A model generated the notes under the pieces. It was not told where the DNA came from. It ran no database searches and saw only the letters and a program-made list of their open reading frames with translations. 36,823 bases of DNA, taken from Candidatus Bathyarchaeota archaeon. Its GTDB lineage: Archaea > Thermoproteota > Bathyarchaeia > Bathyarchaeales > Bathycorpusculaceae. Shown here piece after piece: positions 22,709 to 31,991 of the stretch; position 1 is the first letter of the stretch; each line of letters begins with the position of its first letter. The DNA is taken from assembly GCA_903901015.1 (NCBI GenBank), contig CAIUPH010000109.1, positions 1-36,823 of the forward strand, read 5' to 3'. A program made the translations under genes and the position numbers.

Positions 22709-22758
22709 TCGCTATTAAGCGTTCCCTCCACTGTTTTAGCAAGTAAGGTGTCCTTTGG

Positions 22759-24171
22759 ATGGAGAAAATCGGTGTACTCTTGGTTTCTTATGGCGCACGG
22801 GAAGTCGCCATGGCAGATGCACTTCTACGAAGCAGAAAATATCAGGTGGAACTCTACGTTGCCGACAAACAATGCAACCCCTTCCACGTGCAACACGCCA
22901 AAAAACACAAGATTATTCCAAGCCTTGACATCCAAGAAATCTGCAAGTTCGCACAGGAAAACAAGGATAACCTTGATTTTGTCATGGTTGGCTCAGAGAA
23001 ACCCATAATCGAAGGCATCCGCGACTTAATCGAGAAACAAACAGGCATCCCAGTTATTTGCCCCACCAAAGAGTATGCCATAGAAGAGAGCAAAGTCGCT
23101 CAGAGGGTGCTCTTTGAGGAGATTGCGCCTGAAGCGAACCCGCGATTCAAAGTTTTCCATCCAGCCGATTACAGGGGAAAAGATGTTCGCGGCGTCGTTT
23201 ACAAGTGGCTTGATGAGCTGGATAACCAAGCCGTTGTTAAACCTGACAAACCCGCGTTGGGCAAGGGCGTCGGCGTTTGGGGAGACCACTTTGCAAACCG
23301 TGAACAATTGTTTGAGCATTTCATGTCTAACTTCCAGTATGGCTCAGTTATTATAGAGGAAAAGATTGATGGTGAAGAATCCAGTTGCATGGGCTTCTGC
23401 GACGGAAAACACTTCATTCCGCTGCCTGATACACGCGACTACAAACGCGCATTCGACGACGACAGGGGTCCGAACACGGGTGGAATGGGTTCTTACAAGG
23501 ACGTGGTTGATTGGCTGCCGTTTTTGACCGCGGCTGAAAGAGAGCAAGAGCTTGCGTTAACCGACAAGGTTTTCAAGGGCTGGAAAGCGAAAATCACCGA
23601 CGATTTCGCCTTACGCGGTGTCCCATTGTACCTTGCCTTCATGCATACGGGCAAAGGAATCAAAATCCTCGAAATCAACAGCCGCCCCGGCGACCCCGAA
23701 ATAATGAATCTGCTACCAATAATCAAAGACGACTTCGTCGATGTCTGCCTAAAGATGGCACATGGCAACCTCACGGGCGTAACAATGGAGAAATCAGCGA
23801 CGGTTTTAACCTACAAGGTTCCATCGGACTACGGTGGCTACGCAGACATGTTCCCCGATAAAGTTGATAAAGCCGTCGTCAACATGCCAGTCGACCTCAC
23901 CAAAGCAGAGGCACTGAGTAAAAAGTACGGTAGCAACATCCGCATCTACCCGGGCTCCATGGAATTGCGAGGCGGCAAAAACTACTCGCTCAAATCCCGC
24001 GCCATAGGCATCCTTGGAATCGGCGGCAGCATTGAAGAAGCCCGTCAAATCAGCCAGGAAGGCGCAAGAGCAATCACTGGCGGCGCATTGTGGAACCGAA
24101 CAGACGTCGCCTCAGAACAGCACATAGCCAAAAGCGTACGGCACATGGAGAAGTTGAGGGGCAGGGCTTGA
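22759..24171 (+). CDS. purD: Phosphoribosylamine-glycine ligase
   Basis: PurD joins glycine to phosphoribosylamine with ATP to give GAR, the second purine step. It has an N-terminal Rossmann part starting Lys-Ile-Gly-Val-Leu-Leu-Val-Ser-Tyr-Gly-Ala-Arg-Glu. This is followed by an ATP-grasp domain with Val-Lys-Pro-Asp-Lys-Pro-Ala-Leu-Gly-Lys-Gly-Val-Gly-Val, Ile-Glu-Glu-Lys-Ile-Asp-Gly-Glu-Glu and Gly-Pro-Asn-Thr-Gly-Gly-Met-Gly. The metal site Glu-Ile-Asn-Ser-Arg-Pro-Gly-Asp-Pro-Glu is present. The start of the protein has Ser-Tyr instead of the usual Gly-Gly of the nucleotide loop, so it is a divergent PurD. At 470 residues it is longer than bacterial PurD (about 430). AAGGTG is 8 bases before ATG 22759. 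The stop overlaps the next gene (TTGA). Confidence 0.9.
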   Translation: MEKIGVLLVSYGAREVAMADALLRSRKYQVELYVADKQCNPFHVQHAKKHKIIPSLDIQEICKFAQENKDNLDFVMVGSEKPIIEGIRDLIEKQTGIPVICPTKEYAIEESKVAQRVLFEEIAPEANPRFKVFHPADYRGKDVRGVVYKWLDELDNQAVVKPDKPALGKGVGVWGDHFANREQLFEHFMSNFQYGSVIIEEKIDGEESSCMGFCDGKHFIPLPDTRDYKRAFDDDRGPNTGGMGSYKDVVDWLPFLTAAEREQELALTDKVFKGWKAKITDDFALRGVPLYLAFMHTGKGIKILEINSRPGDPEIMNLLPIIKDDFVDVCLKMAHGNLTGVTMEKSATVLTYKVPSDYGGYADMFPDKVDKAVVNMPVDLTKAEALSKKYGSNIRIYPGSMELRGGKNYSLKSRAIGILGIGGSIEEARQISQEGARAITGGALWNRTDVASEQHIAKSVRHMEKLRGRA

Positions 24172-25250
24172 CGCGCGTCTTTGTCTCCGACTGCGAAGGA
24201 CCCATATCTAAGAACGATAACGCCTTCGAGTTGTCAGAGAACTTTATTCCAAACGGCGACAAACTGTTCACGAACATAAGTCTCTATGACGATGTGTTGG
24301 CGGATGTTCTGCATAAACCCGATTACTCTGCGGGCAGCACGTTGAAGCTGATTTTGCCTTTCTTCAAAGCGTACGGCGTCACCGATGCTCAGATGGAGAA
24401 TTTTTCAGCAAAAAACATCGTTCTAATCGCCAACAGCCAAGCCAGCCTCCACCATATCCAAGCCATAGCCGACTCCTTCATCGTCAGCACCAGCTACGAA
24501 CACTACATCAAAGCGCTATGCAAAGCCATCAAATTCCCATACAAAAACACGTACTGCACCAAAGTCAGTCTCGATCAATGCGCCGCTACCCCGCAGGAAA
24601 AAGACCGCTTAAAAAAAATAGCTCAAGAAATCGCGCAGATACACCCGATTAAAATTCCTAAAGCCACAAAAACCATGGAGGACTTTGCGCCTATCGACCA
24701 AGCGGTTATTGGGCGTTTGGATGAGATTTTCTGGACTGAAATTCCCAAGATGTTCATTGGCAGAAGCCTCGTTGATGTGGTGACGGTTGGCGGGGAACAG
24801 AAAGCTGAAGCCATCCGCGACATCGCCAAACGCACAGGCACCAAACTTTGCGATGTGATGTACGTGGGCGACAGCATAACTGATGTGGAAGCCTTCAAAC
24901 TGGTGCGTGACAGCGGCGGCTTAACCGTCTCCTTCAACGGCAACAGCTACGCCGTGAAGAATGCTGAAGTGGCTGTCCAATCGGAAAGTAACCTTGTAAC
25001 CGCCGCGATAGCCGACTTGTTCTGCAAGTTAGGCACAGAAAAAACCCTCAAAGCGCTGGGGTCATGGAGTTTTGACGCCCTGGCAAAGAATAATGTTGAC
25101 GCGGCGCTACTCAAACAGCTTTTGGCTGTGTACCCTGATGATTTGCCTAAAGTTCAAATAGTAACAGCCGAAATTATGGAATCACTCATAAATGAGAGCA
25201 GTGCGTTTAGGAAGAAGGTTCGTGGAGTAGCCATCGGGAGACTTGGATAA
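24168..25250 (+). CDS. Archaeal HAD-superfamily protein, EhaR/COG4030 type
   Basis: A 360-residue protein of the haloacid dehalogenase superfamily, resembling the archaeal group COG4030 that is often called energy-converting hydrogenase subunit R. Motif I is Val-Ser-Asp8-Cys-Glu10-Gly-Pro, a variant of the Asp-x-Asp nucleophile pair with Glu in place of the second Asp. Motif IV is Tyr-Val-Gly-Asp-Ser-Ile-Thr-Asp near 234-241. The middle cap domain and C-terminal helices are specific to the group. The start is TTG 24168, whose last two bases form the purD stop (TTGA overlap), so the proteins are coupled in translation. No hydrogenase genes are nearby; the purine and C1 context suggests a phosphatase on a metabolite of those routes. 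That role is inferred. Confidence 0.8.
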   Translation: MTRVFVSDCEGPISKNDNAFELSENFIPNGDKLFTNISLYDDVLADVLHKPDYSAGSTLKLILPFFKAYGVTDAQMENFSAKNIVLIANSQASLHHIQAIADSFIVSTSYEHYIKALCKAIKFPYKNTYCTKVSLDQCAATPQEKDRLKKIAQEIAQIHPIKIPKATKTMEDFAPIDQAVIGRLDEIFWTEIPKMFIGRSLVDVVTVGGEQKAEAIRDIAKRTGTKLCDVMYVGDSITDVEAFKLVRDSGGLTVSFNGNSYAVKNAEVAVQSESNLVTAAIADLFCKLGTEKTLKALGSWSFDALAKNNVDAALLKQLLAVYPDDLPKVQIVTAEIMESLINESSAFRKKVRGVAIGRLG

Positions 25251-26159
25251 ATGACTAAAGCAATAATCGAAAACACCTACGCTGAAGCGTTCACAGGGAT
25301 TTTTTGTCGAGTAATCGTTACTGCGGACGATGAGACAACTCTACATAAAGCAGCCGAAGACTCTACAGCGACGCCATCTGTGGTGATTGGCAGAACCGAG
25401 GGCGGCGTAGAAAAATACCTCACCCAAAACGAAACCCCTGACAAACGCGTAGGCGCCATATTGCAGTTCTGGGGAGAAATCAACCCGAAAAAAACCTTCG
25501 CGGAATCACTCAAAAAATTCGAAACCGAACTCTCCTACCGCATTCGCCAAGACATCCTTGTTAAACCCTTCACAGCAGTCTTCGATGCCCTGCCGAGGTC
25601 TGAGGGCAAACTGGACATGATGGAGAGTGTGGGTCACTGCGGCGACGGCTACGAGTGGGTTGAGAAACGTTTCGGACGGGAAGTCATCGTTGTTCCATTG
25701 ATGGTTCCCGATTTTGTCATTGAACGTTATCTTGGCTTTGCGAAGGGAGTTATGGGCGGCAACTTTTGGATAATGTGCACATCAAAGCAAGCGCTTAACG
25801 ATGCGGGCGCCAAAGCGTTAAAAGCAGTTCACAAAGTTTACGGTGTCGTAACGACCTTTGACATCTGCTCAGCGGGCTCCAAACCTGAAACGCACTTTCC
25901 AAAAATAGGACCAACAACAAACCACCTTTACTGTCCCTCGCTTAAAACACGCTTAGGAATGGAATCCAAGGTTCCGCAAGGCGTCGGTTACATCGCCGAA
26001 ATTGTTTTCGACGGCATTTCCTTAGACGCCGTTAAAGAAGCCACCAAAACAGGAATAAAAGCCGTATTAGACGTAGATGGTGTAGTTCGTGTTTCAGCGG
26101 GTAACTACGGCGGCAAACTTGGTGAACACAAAATTCAATTAAAGGAGTTGTTTCCATGA
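25251..26159 (+). CDS. ftr: Formylmethanofuran:H4MPT formyltransferase
   Basis: Ftr moves the formyl group between methanofuran and tetrahydromethanopterin, a step of the archaeal methyl branch of CO2 fixation. The 302 residues match the family length (about 297). Family sequence is clear throughout: Ile-Glu-Asn-Thr-Tyr-Ala-Glu-Ala-Phe, then Ala-Thr-Pro-Ser-Val-Val-Ile-Gly-Arg, then Gln-Asp-Ile-Leu-Val-Lys-Pro-Phe-Thr. Further on are Gly-His-Cys-Gly-Asp-Gly-Tyr-Glu, [10 protein letters not shown] and the end [10 protein letters not shown]. It starts at the base right after the preceding stop and overlaps the next gene by ATGA at 26156-26159. Lying in a purine operon rather than with other C1 genes is unusual. 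Confidence 0.96.
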   Translation: MTKAIIENTYAEAFTGIFCRVIVTADDETTLHKAAEDSTATPSVVIGRTEGGVEKYLTQNETPDKRVGAILQFWGEINPKKTFAESLKKFETELSYRIRQDILVKPFTAVFDALPRSEGKLDMMESVGHCGDGYEWVEKRFGREVIVVPLMVPDFVIERYLGFAKGVMGGNFWIMCTSKQALNDAGAKALKAVHKVYGVVTTFDICSAGSKPETHFPKIGPTTNHLYCPSLKTRLGMESKVPQGVGYIAEIVFDGISLDAVKEATKTGIKAVLDVDGVVRVSAGNYGGKLGEHKIQLKELFP

Positions 26160-27070
26160 CAAAATTTGACGTATTAGGATTCGGAGCACTCAACGTTGAC
26201 GTGCTCTTCAAAGTTGAAAAATTCGCAACCGCTGAAAAAGAAAGCTTTATCGAAGATTACACTGAAGCCTGCGGCGGCTCATCTGCAAACACGATTGTAG
26301 GGTTAGCTAGGCTTGGCTGCAGAGTTGGGTTCATAGGAAAAGTTGCTGGTGACCGCGAAGGCAAACTGCAGCTCGACTGTTTCAAAGCCGAAGGCGTAGA
26401 CACAGGTGGAATCGTTGAAGCAACAAAGGGCAGGAGCGGTTCAGTGATGGGTTTCGTGGACAGAACAGGCGCAAGAACCCTCTACATTAACTCGGGCGTT
26501 AACGACTTAATTGAGCCAAGAGAAATTAAGTTTGACTATATCTCCCAAACCAAACTCATCCACCTGTCATCTTTTGTTGGTGAAAAATCGTTCCGTGCAC
26601 AAAAAAAACTCTTAAGCTCCCTGCCTGAAGGCGTCGAAATCAGCTTTGACCCAGGCTCCGTGTATGCACAAAAGGGTTTTGGCGTCATAGAACCCATTAT
26701 CAAAAACTCCCACGTTATAATGCCCAACGCAGTGGAACTTGAACTGTTAACAGGCGAAGAAGACTTCCGTAAAGGCGCCGACTTCATGATTGGGATGGGC
26801 GTTAAGATTGTAGCGGTGAAGCTTGGCAGCAAAGGCTGCTACGTTACCGATGGTCAAGAACATCTCACTGTAGAACCCTTCAAAGTCAAAGCACTCGATA
26901 CTACTGGCGCAGGAGACGCTTTCAACGCTGGCTTCCTCTACGGTTTAATCCACGAAAAAAGCCTCTACGAATGCGGTCAACTGGGCAACTTTGTGGGTTC
27001 TAGAACTGTATTGGCTATGGGCGCCCGTGCGGGTTTGCCCTACGCGAAGGATTTGGAGTTTCTGAGATAG
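26156..27070 (+). CDS. PfkB-family sugar or nucleoside kinase
   Basis: A 304-residue kinase of the ribokinase/PfkB family. The N-terminal motif is Gly-Phe-Gly-Ala-Leu-Asn-Val-Asp, with Ala-Cys-Gly-Gly-Ser-Ser-Ala-Asn-Thr near 38-46 as the sugar-binding loop. The C-terminal signature [13 protein letters not shown] at about 249-261 holds the catalytic Asp and anion hole. It overlaps ftr by four bases (ATGA) and ends the rightward purine operon. In this setting a nucleoside or ribose-type substrate is most likely; family members include ribokinase, adenosine kinase and inosine-guanosine kinases. The exact substrate is not shown by the sequence. Confidence 0.9.
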   Translation: MTKFDVLGFGALNVDVLFKVEKFATAEKESFIEDYTEACGGSSANTIVGLARLGCRVGFIGKVAGDREGKLQLDCFKAEGVDTGGIVEATKGRSGSVMGFVDRTGARTLYINSGVNDLIEPREIKFDYISQTKLIHLSSFVGEKSFRAQKKLLSSLPEGVEISFDPGSVYAQKGFGVIEPIIKNSHVIMPNAVELELLTGEEDFRKGADFMIGMGVKIVAVKLGSKGCYVTDGQEHLTVEPFKVKALDTTGAGDAFNAGFLYGLIHEKSLYECGQLGNFVGSRTVLAMGARAGLPYAKDLEFLR

Positions 27071-27120
27071 ACTCCGATTGCTTTGGCACTGACTGACTGG
27101 CTGTCGCAGGACTCGGTCTG

Positions 27121-27306
27121 TCACGCGATGCCAGCGATGATGGTGTTTAGGCTGAACGTGGTTATGCGGGGGTCTATGGTGGGCGAAACCGTCAAAGTCA
27201 AGTTTGCCTGAACCGCCTGGTTTGGATTTAGCACGGTGTTCTGCAGGTTCCAACCCAGCGTCATGGCTTGCGAGGTTTGTGGAAATTCTACTGGCAATTT
27301 TCCCAC
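27121..27306 (-). pseudogene. Possible fragment of a secreted-protein domain
   Basis: A 61-codon leftward frame in the gap between the two purine operons. It reads like the C-terminal end of an exported archaeal beta-sandwich domain: Asn-Pro-Asn-Gln-Ala-Val-Gln-Ala-Asn-Leu-Thr-Leu-Thr-Val-Ser-Pro-Thr, then Ile-Thr-Thr-Phe-Ser-Leu-Asn-Thr-Ile-Ile-Ala-Gly. The only start is a GTG, with no signal peptide and no convincing ribosome site. The most economical reading is the 3' remnant of a lost gene, but it may be a chance frame. Confidence 0.35.
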
Positions 27307-27325
27307 ATAAAAAGAGAGAAGGGGT

Positions 27326-28144
27326 TTAGCTGGTTTTGGTTAATTTGTCGATGATGCTTTGGAAAATCAGTTTTCCATCGCCGTACTCCATCATCTGCTG
27401 CTGGCGTGTCCAGTCGGGTTGCTGCCACCAGTACATCGCCCGCTCGGGGTGAGGCATTAAGCCGAAGATGTTGCCTTCCCTGTTGCAGATGCCAGCGATG
27501 TCGTAGAACGAGCCGTTGGGGCTCGCGGGGTATTTGCCCTCGGCGAAATCGCCTTCTTTGGTGCAATAGCGGAAAACCAGCATGTCCTCATCGATTAGAG
27601 TTTTCAGCAGTGCCTCTTCTTTTTCTTTGGGAAACAGCAGCCGCCCTTCTCCGTGTGCGATTGGTAAACTGATGACTTTTCCAACTGGAATTTTACCTGT
27701 GAAAGCGCATTTGCCCCTGTTTTCCTGTTTCAGGTGAACCCATTTGCACTTGAAGCCCGAAGGTTCATTGGTTGTCAATGCGGCTTCGGGGTAGGCGCTT
27801 ACGCCTTTGAAGCCTGGAAGCAAACCGTATTCGACCATGATTTGGAATCCGTTGCATATGCCCAAGATTGGTCGGCCTTCGTCGATGAAAGTTTCCATTT
27901 CTTTAGCGAGGTTCGCGGAGAGGTGGCGTGCAAAAATTACTCCTGAACGCACGTAGTCGCCAAAGGAGAAGCCGCCTGGAAAAACAAGCACACTATAATC
28001 CAGAAGGTTACGGCGCTTGATGAGTTCGTTAACATGAACTGATTCCGCTTGCACCCCCAGCTCTTGGAAGGCGCGTTGGGTTTCAGAGTCGCAGTTGGTT
28101 CCGCCGACCCGCATTATGCAGACTTTGATTTCTTCTATCTTCAT
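27326..28144 (-). CDS. purQ: FGAM synthase, glutaminase subunit
   Basis: PurQ is the class I glutaminase subunit that gives ammonia to PurL in the conversion of FGAR to FGAM. The nucleophile elbow is Gly-Ile-Cys-Asn-Gly-Phe-Gln at about residues 94-100, with the catalytic His and Glu in Met-Pro-His-Pro-Glu-Arg-Ala. The N-terminal Val-Cys-Ile-Met-Arg-Val-Gly-Gly-Thr-Asn-Cys-Asp and Phe-Pro-Gly-Gly-Phe-Ser-Phe-Gly-Asp are typical. I chose ATG 28144 because it overlaps the purL stop (ATGA at 28141-28144); a start further upstream would lie inside purL. The 272-residue protein is longer than the small bacterial PurQ (about 230). Last gene of the leftward operon. Confidence 0.96.
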   Translation of the reverse strand: MKIEEIKVCIMRVGGTNCDSETQRAFQELGVQAESVHVNELIKRRNLLDYSVLVFPGGFSFGDYVRSGVIFARHLSANLAKEMETFIDEGRPILGICNGFQIMVEYGLLPGFKGVSAYPEAALTTNEPSGFKCKWVHLKQENRGKCAFTGKIPVGKVISLPIAHGEGRLLFPKEKEEALLKTLIDEDMLVFRYCTKEGDFAEGKYPASPNGSFYDIAGICNREGNIFGLMPHPERAMYWWQQPDWTRQQQMMEYGDGKLIFQSIIDKLTKTS

Positions 28145-30522
28145 TGCTGTGTCTCCTCTGGGTTTAGGGTTTTTTTCCAACTTCGCCTTAAAGTTTCGAG
28201 TGGAGCATCCACAACAATCTTTCCGTTCAAGCCGTGGATAAGCAGTTTCTGCTCCTTAGTTACTTCACCGATTAACGCGCAGTTTTTGCCCTTCATCAAC
28301 TCTTCAAAATCCTCGCGTTCTGCTTGGGCGACTTCGATTAGGAAGCGGCTGTTGGATTCAGAGAACAACACAAAGTCGCTTCTGACCAAATCTTTGCCTA
28401 TCACTTCCCGTAAATCTAATTCTAAGCCGTAGCCGCTTGCAAACGCCATCTCCGCCGCCGTCACCGCCAAGCCGCCCTCCGAGAGGTCATGGCACGATTT
28501 AACCATGCCTTCGTCGATGGCTTGTGTGACTGCTCTGAAGGTGCGTTTGGCTTTACCCATCTTAACTTTGGGTACGCTTGCGCCAAGGAACCCTTTGAGT
28601 TTGTAGTATTCTGAGCCGCCTAGTTCGTTGAATGTTTCGCCGATGATGTAGAGTAGGTTGCCTGGGTTTTTGAGGTCCATGGAGACGGTGGATTGGATGC
28701 TTGGAATCACGCCTACCGCAGTGATTAGGAGCGTTGGAGTTACTGGCCCCAGCGGCGACTCGTTGTATAAGCTGTCTTTGCCCGAAATGAACGGCGCTTT
28801 AAACGCCACTGAGAAATCATAGCATGCCTGGCACGCCCGCACGAGTGATCCGAGACGTTCTGGCTTTTCGGGGTTGCCCCATGTGAAGTTGTCGAGCAGC
28901 GAGATTCTTCTTCCGCCCACAGCAATGTTGTTGCGGATTGCTTCGTCGATGGCTGAAGCCGCCATCCAGTACGCGTCGATTTTGCCATAGTTGGGGTTCA
29001 TGCCGCATGAAATTGTTAAGCCTTTGAGTGAATCGTCGAGGGGTTTTAACACGGCGGCGTCATTTGGACCCGCATACTCGCCTTGCAATGGTTTGAGGGT
29101 GGTGTTGCCTTTGACTTCGTGGTCGTAGGTGCGGATGACGGACTCTTTGCTGGCGATGTTTGGGGCGGCAAGCAGTTGCAGGAGGGTTTCGGTGAGGTTT
29201 GCTGGTTCGGGGAACTCTGGTTCGGTGAGGGTGGTTTTTTCGATGGTTGCAACTTTGCTGCTCATGCATGGGTTGAAGAGGAATGTCATGTCTATGTCGC
29301 TGACGGTTTCGTCGTTGTAAGTTAGTTTTAGGCGTCTTTCAGTTGTTAGGGTTCCAATCGCGGTTGCTATAACGTCTTCTTTCTCAAAAACCTCCATAAC
29401 CCGCATCAAATTCTCCTGCGGCACAGTGATGAGCATGCGTTCCTGCGATTCGGAGAGGTAGATTTCCCATGGTGCCAAACCCTGGTACTTTAGAGGAACC
29501 TTAGCCAAGTCCGCGGTTACTCCGCAGTCGAAACGTTCTGCTGTTTCGCCCACTGCTGAAGATAAGCCTCCGCCGCCGATGTCTGTGACGGCTGAAGCAA
29601 GCTGCAGGTCGCGGATTTCGATTATGGCTCGTTTAACTTTTTCCTCCTCTATGGGGTCTGCGATTTGGACGGCTGGACGCGAGATTTCCTCAGATTTCTC
29701 CGTGAGTTCAGCGGATGCGAAGGTTACGCCGTGGATGCCGTCGCGTCCTGTTTTGCCGCCTGCCAACACGACTGCGTCGCCGACTTTAGCGTTTTTCGCG
29801 TATCTGTTCAGTGGTAAGAGTCCGATGCAGCCGCAGTACACGATGACGTTGCCCGTGTAGGAGTCGTCGAAGTATATTGCGCCGTTGACGGTTGGGATGC
29901 CCATGTTGTTGCCGTACGCGCTGATGCCCGCGGTTACACCCATGTACACGTACTTGGGCTGCTTCACGCCCGCGGGCAACTTCTTGTAATCGTAATCTAA
30001 AGGACCAAAACCCAGCACATCGGTGCACGCGATTGGATCAGCCCACACGCCCAAAATGTCGCGGATAACACCGCCCACACCCGTTGCAGCACCGCCAAAC
30101 GGCTCAACCGCAGACGGATGATTGTGAGTTTCCACCTTCGCCGCGATACCATAGCCTTTGTCGAACTTGACGATGCCCGCATTATCCTCAAACACGCTCA
30201 CGCACCAGGGCGCCCTGATTTGTTTGGTGGCTTTTGCGATGTAGGTTTTAAACAGGCTGTCGATTTCTTTGCCGTCCAAATTGATTTTGCCCTTGAAGGT
30301 TTTGTGGCAGCAGTGTTCACTCCAGGTTTGGGCGATGGTTTGGAGTTCCACGTCGGTTGGATTGCGTTTTTCTGTTATAAAATAATTTTGAATTTCCTTT
30401 AGTTCCGCGAGGCTGAAGCCCAATGCGAGTTCACTGTTGATTTCGGATAGTTGCTCGTCGGTGGCTTTGGCTGTTTGAGCTTCGATTGCAAAGCCGCGTT
30501 TCACAAAGAGGTTGCTGCTCAT
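28141..30522 (-). CDS. purL: FGAM synthase, large subunit
   Basis: PurL uses ATP and ammonia to turn formylglycinamide ribonucleotide into its amidine, the fourth purine step. It is the small-type PurL that works with PurS and PurQ. Tandem AIR-synthase-like halves are visible: Thr-His-Asn-His-Pro-Ser-Ala-Val-Glu-Pro-Phe-Gly-Gly-Ala-Ala-Thr-Gly near 131-147, then Thr-Asp-Ile-Gly-Gly-Gly-Gly-Leu-Ser-Ser-Ala-Val. The second half carries Ser-Gly-Lys-Asp-Ser-Leu-Tyr-Asn-Glu and His-Asp-Leu-Ser-Glu-Gly-Gly-Leu. At 793 residues it is a little longer than many (about 720-740). Its start overlaps the purS stop (30519-30522), and its stop overlaps the purQ start, so purS, purL and purQ should be made in ratio. 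Confidence 0.97.
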   Translation of the reverse strand: MSSNLFVKRGFAIEAQTAKATDEQLSEINSELALGFSLAELKEIQNYFITEKRNPTDVELQTIAQTWSEHCCHKTFKGKINLDGKEIDSLFKTYIAKATKQIRAPWCVSVFEDNAGIVKFDKGYGIAAKVETHNHPSAVEPFGGAATGVGGVIRDILGVWADPIACTDVLGFGPLDYDYKKLPAGVKQPKYVYMGVTAGISAYGNNMGIPTVNGAIYFDDSYTGNVIVYCGCIGLLPLNRYAKNAKVGDAVVLAGGKTGRDGIHGVTFASAELTEKSEEISRPAVQIADPIEEEKVKRAIIEIRDLQLASAVTDIGGGGLSSAVGETAERFDCGVTADLAKVPLKYQGLAPWEIYLSESQERMLITVPQENLMRVMEVFEKEDVIATAIGTLTTERRLKLTYNDETVSDIDMTFLFNPCMSSKVATIEKTTLTEPEFPEPANLTETLLQLLAAPNIASKESVIRTYDHEVKGNTTLKPLQGEYAGPNDAAVLKPLDDSLKGLTISCGMNPNYGKIDAYWMAASAIDEAIRNNIAVGGRRISLLDNFTWGNPEKPERLGSLVRACQACYDFSVAFKAPFISGKDSLYNESPLGPVTPTLLITAVGVIPSIQSTVSMDLKNPGNLLYIIGETFNELGGSEYYKLKGFLGASVPKVKMGKAKRTFRAVTQAIDEGMVKSCHDLSEGGLAVTAAEMAFASGYGLELDLREVIGKDLVRSDFVLFSESNSRFLIEVAQAEREDFEELMKGKNCALIGEVTKEQKLLIHGLNGKIVVDAPLETLRRSWKKTLNPEETQQ

Positions 30523-30770
30523 TTGACTTCAGCGACGCTTATGGTGTAGTTGTCTTTGGTTGGGTTCGCAAGGAGGCGTTTGCTCATTTCCTCTGCCTTC
30601 GCCTCAGCTTCGGCAAGCGATGTGGCGTCGAGGTGTACGGTGTAGAGTTTGCTCACGTCCACCGCCTGCACCTTGTAGCCGAGTTCCACCAGTAAACGCG
30701 ATGTTGTTTCGCCTTCCGGGTTGCTGTGTCCGGGTTTGAGGCTGACCTCTATTTTAGCAGCGTATTTCAT
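30519..30770 (-). CDS. purS: FGAM synthase, PurS subunit
   Basis: PurS is the small dimeric protein that holds PurL and PurQ together and guides ammonia. The 83 residues match the family: Tyr-Ala-Ala-Lys-Ile-Glu-Val-Ser-Leu-Lys-Pro-Gly-His-Ser-Asn-Pro-Glu-Gly-Glu. The helix Leu-Leu-Val-Glu-Leu-Gly-Tyr and the end Leu-Leu-Ala-Asn-Pro follow. It ends in an overlap with purL (ATGA). 57 bp separate it from the purM stop upstream, consistent with one transcript. Confidence 0.96.
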   Translation of the reverse strand: MKYAAKIEVSLKPGHSNPEGETTSRLLVELGYKVQAVDVSKLYTVHLDATSLAEAEAKAEEMSKRLLANPTKDNYTISVAEVK

Positions 30771-30827
30771 AAGCCTTTAAATTATGCTTTGGGATTTAAA
30801 CGCTTTCGTCAAGAAAAAAGCAATATT

Positions 30828-31910
30828 TTACGTGAAAACCATGTGTTTGTTCTTGTACTCTATTTCCACGACTTTCTGTTTGTTAGTTATCTTGCCGATC
30901 ACCTCGGGGTTCACGCCAGCCTGCTTCAGTGCGCTCAATGTTTTCTCGGTGTCTGCCTTATCCATCACGATGCCAAAACCCCAGCCCATGTTGAATGTTT
31001 TGAACATTTCTTCGTCGGTGATAGTATAGCCAAGTTCCGCCGCCGTCTTCTGGATTAAGGCGAAGATTGGTTGAGGCTTAAAATTGTTGAATGCGAAGCC
31101 GATGCCGGGCGAGTAGTTGGCGAGGTTGTTGAATTTGGTGTAGGCGTCGCCTGTTATGTGGACTGCGCCTTTGATTTTGACTTCCCCTGCGAGTTTAAGG
31201 AGTGGTTTGACGTAGATTTTTGTGGGTTCCAAAACTTCCAGCGCCACTTCCCGCTCTAACCCCTCTGGAATGTCGGCTGCGTCGTATTTGCCGCCCCACT
31301 GCTTGAATAGAATCTTGCGGACAAGGGTGATGCCGTTGCTGTGGACGCCGCTGCTGGGTAATCCGATGATGGAGTCGCCGGGTTTGATGCCTTCGCCCGT
31401 GATGATGTCGGGTTTGTCAACTTTGCCAATGGCGGAAACAACCATGTCAAAGCCAGAGTTTGGAGTGAGGCCTTTTATGATTTCTGCAACGTCGCCTGTC
31501 TCGCCGTTTACAATTGGGCATTCGGATTGGTTGGCACCGTCAATGATGCCTTTGAGCCAAGCGTTTACAAGTTCCGGTTCACTGGCGACTGCATGAATGT
31601 TGTCTGCAAGCGCGAGCGGTTTAGCTCCCGAGCGGATAACATCGTTAACCACCATCGCTACAGCATCCACGCCAATAGTGGCATATTTACCTGCAAGTTC
31701 AGCAACCAACACTTTAGTTCCGACGCCTTCAATTTCTAAATCAAGAAAAGCGTTGTCGCCGACGGGGAATATGTTGCCGTACGGCAGATGCATAATACCG
31801 CCAAAACCAATGTGCCTATACGTTTCTTTAAGGGCAGTCAACGCTTTTTTGGATTCATGGCGTTGCTGGCGGTTAACGCCTGCATCGGTGTAGGTGTAGT
31901 TTTTGGGCAC
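30828..31910 (-). CDS. purM: AIR synthase
   Basis: PurM closes the imidazole ring of FGAM to aminoimidazole ribonucleotide with ATP. Family features are Tyr-Thr-Asp-Ala-Gly-Val-Asn near residue 5, and Gly-Val-Gly-Thr-Lys-Val-Leu-Val-Ala. Then come Asp-Ala-Val-Ala-Met-Val-Val-Asn-Asp-Val and Gly-Glu-Thr-Gly-Asp, followed by Gly-Leu-Pro-Ser-Ser-Gly-Val-His-Ser-Asn-Gly and His-Ile-Thr-Gly-Asp-Ala. The 360-residue length is typical. I chose GTG 31910 because AAGGAG lies 8 bases before it and the conserved N-terminus begins there; a longer open frame upstream lacks family sequence. First gene of the leftward operon purM-purS-purL-purQ, divergent from the TIR-like gene. Confidence 0.96.
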   Translation of the reverse strand: MPKNYTYTDAGVNRQQRHESKKALTALKETYRHIGFGGIMHLPYGNIFPVGDNAFLDLEIEGVGTKVLVAELAGKYATIGVDAVAMVVNDVIRSGAKPLALADNIHAVASEPELVNAWLKGIIDGANQSECPIVNGETGDVAEIIKGLTPNSGFDMVVSAIGKVDKPDIITGEGIKPGDSIIGLPSSGVHSNGITLVRKILFKQWGGKYDAADIPEGLEREVALEVLEPTKIYVKPLLKLAGEVKIKGAVHITGDAYTKFNNLANYSPGIGFAFNNFKPQPIFALIQKTAAELGYTITDEEMFKTFNMGWGFGIVMDKADTEKTLSALKQAGVNPEVIGKITNKQKVVEIEYKNKHMVFT

Positions 31911-31991
31911 GGCTTGTTTCTCCTTGCACGCTAAATGTGTAGGTTTCTGTCTGATAACGATTTTGTTTGCTAAAGTCTTGAAAAGGTTTTT

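Noticed and set aside
29046-29325. Several long frames on both strands inside purL
   Set aside because: They are shadows of the purL coding frame, with low-complexity Arg/Pro or Gly/Val translations and no ribosome sites.
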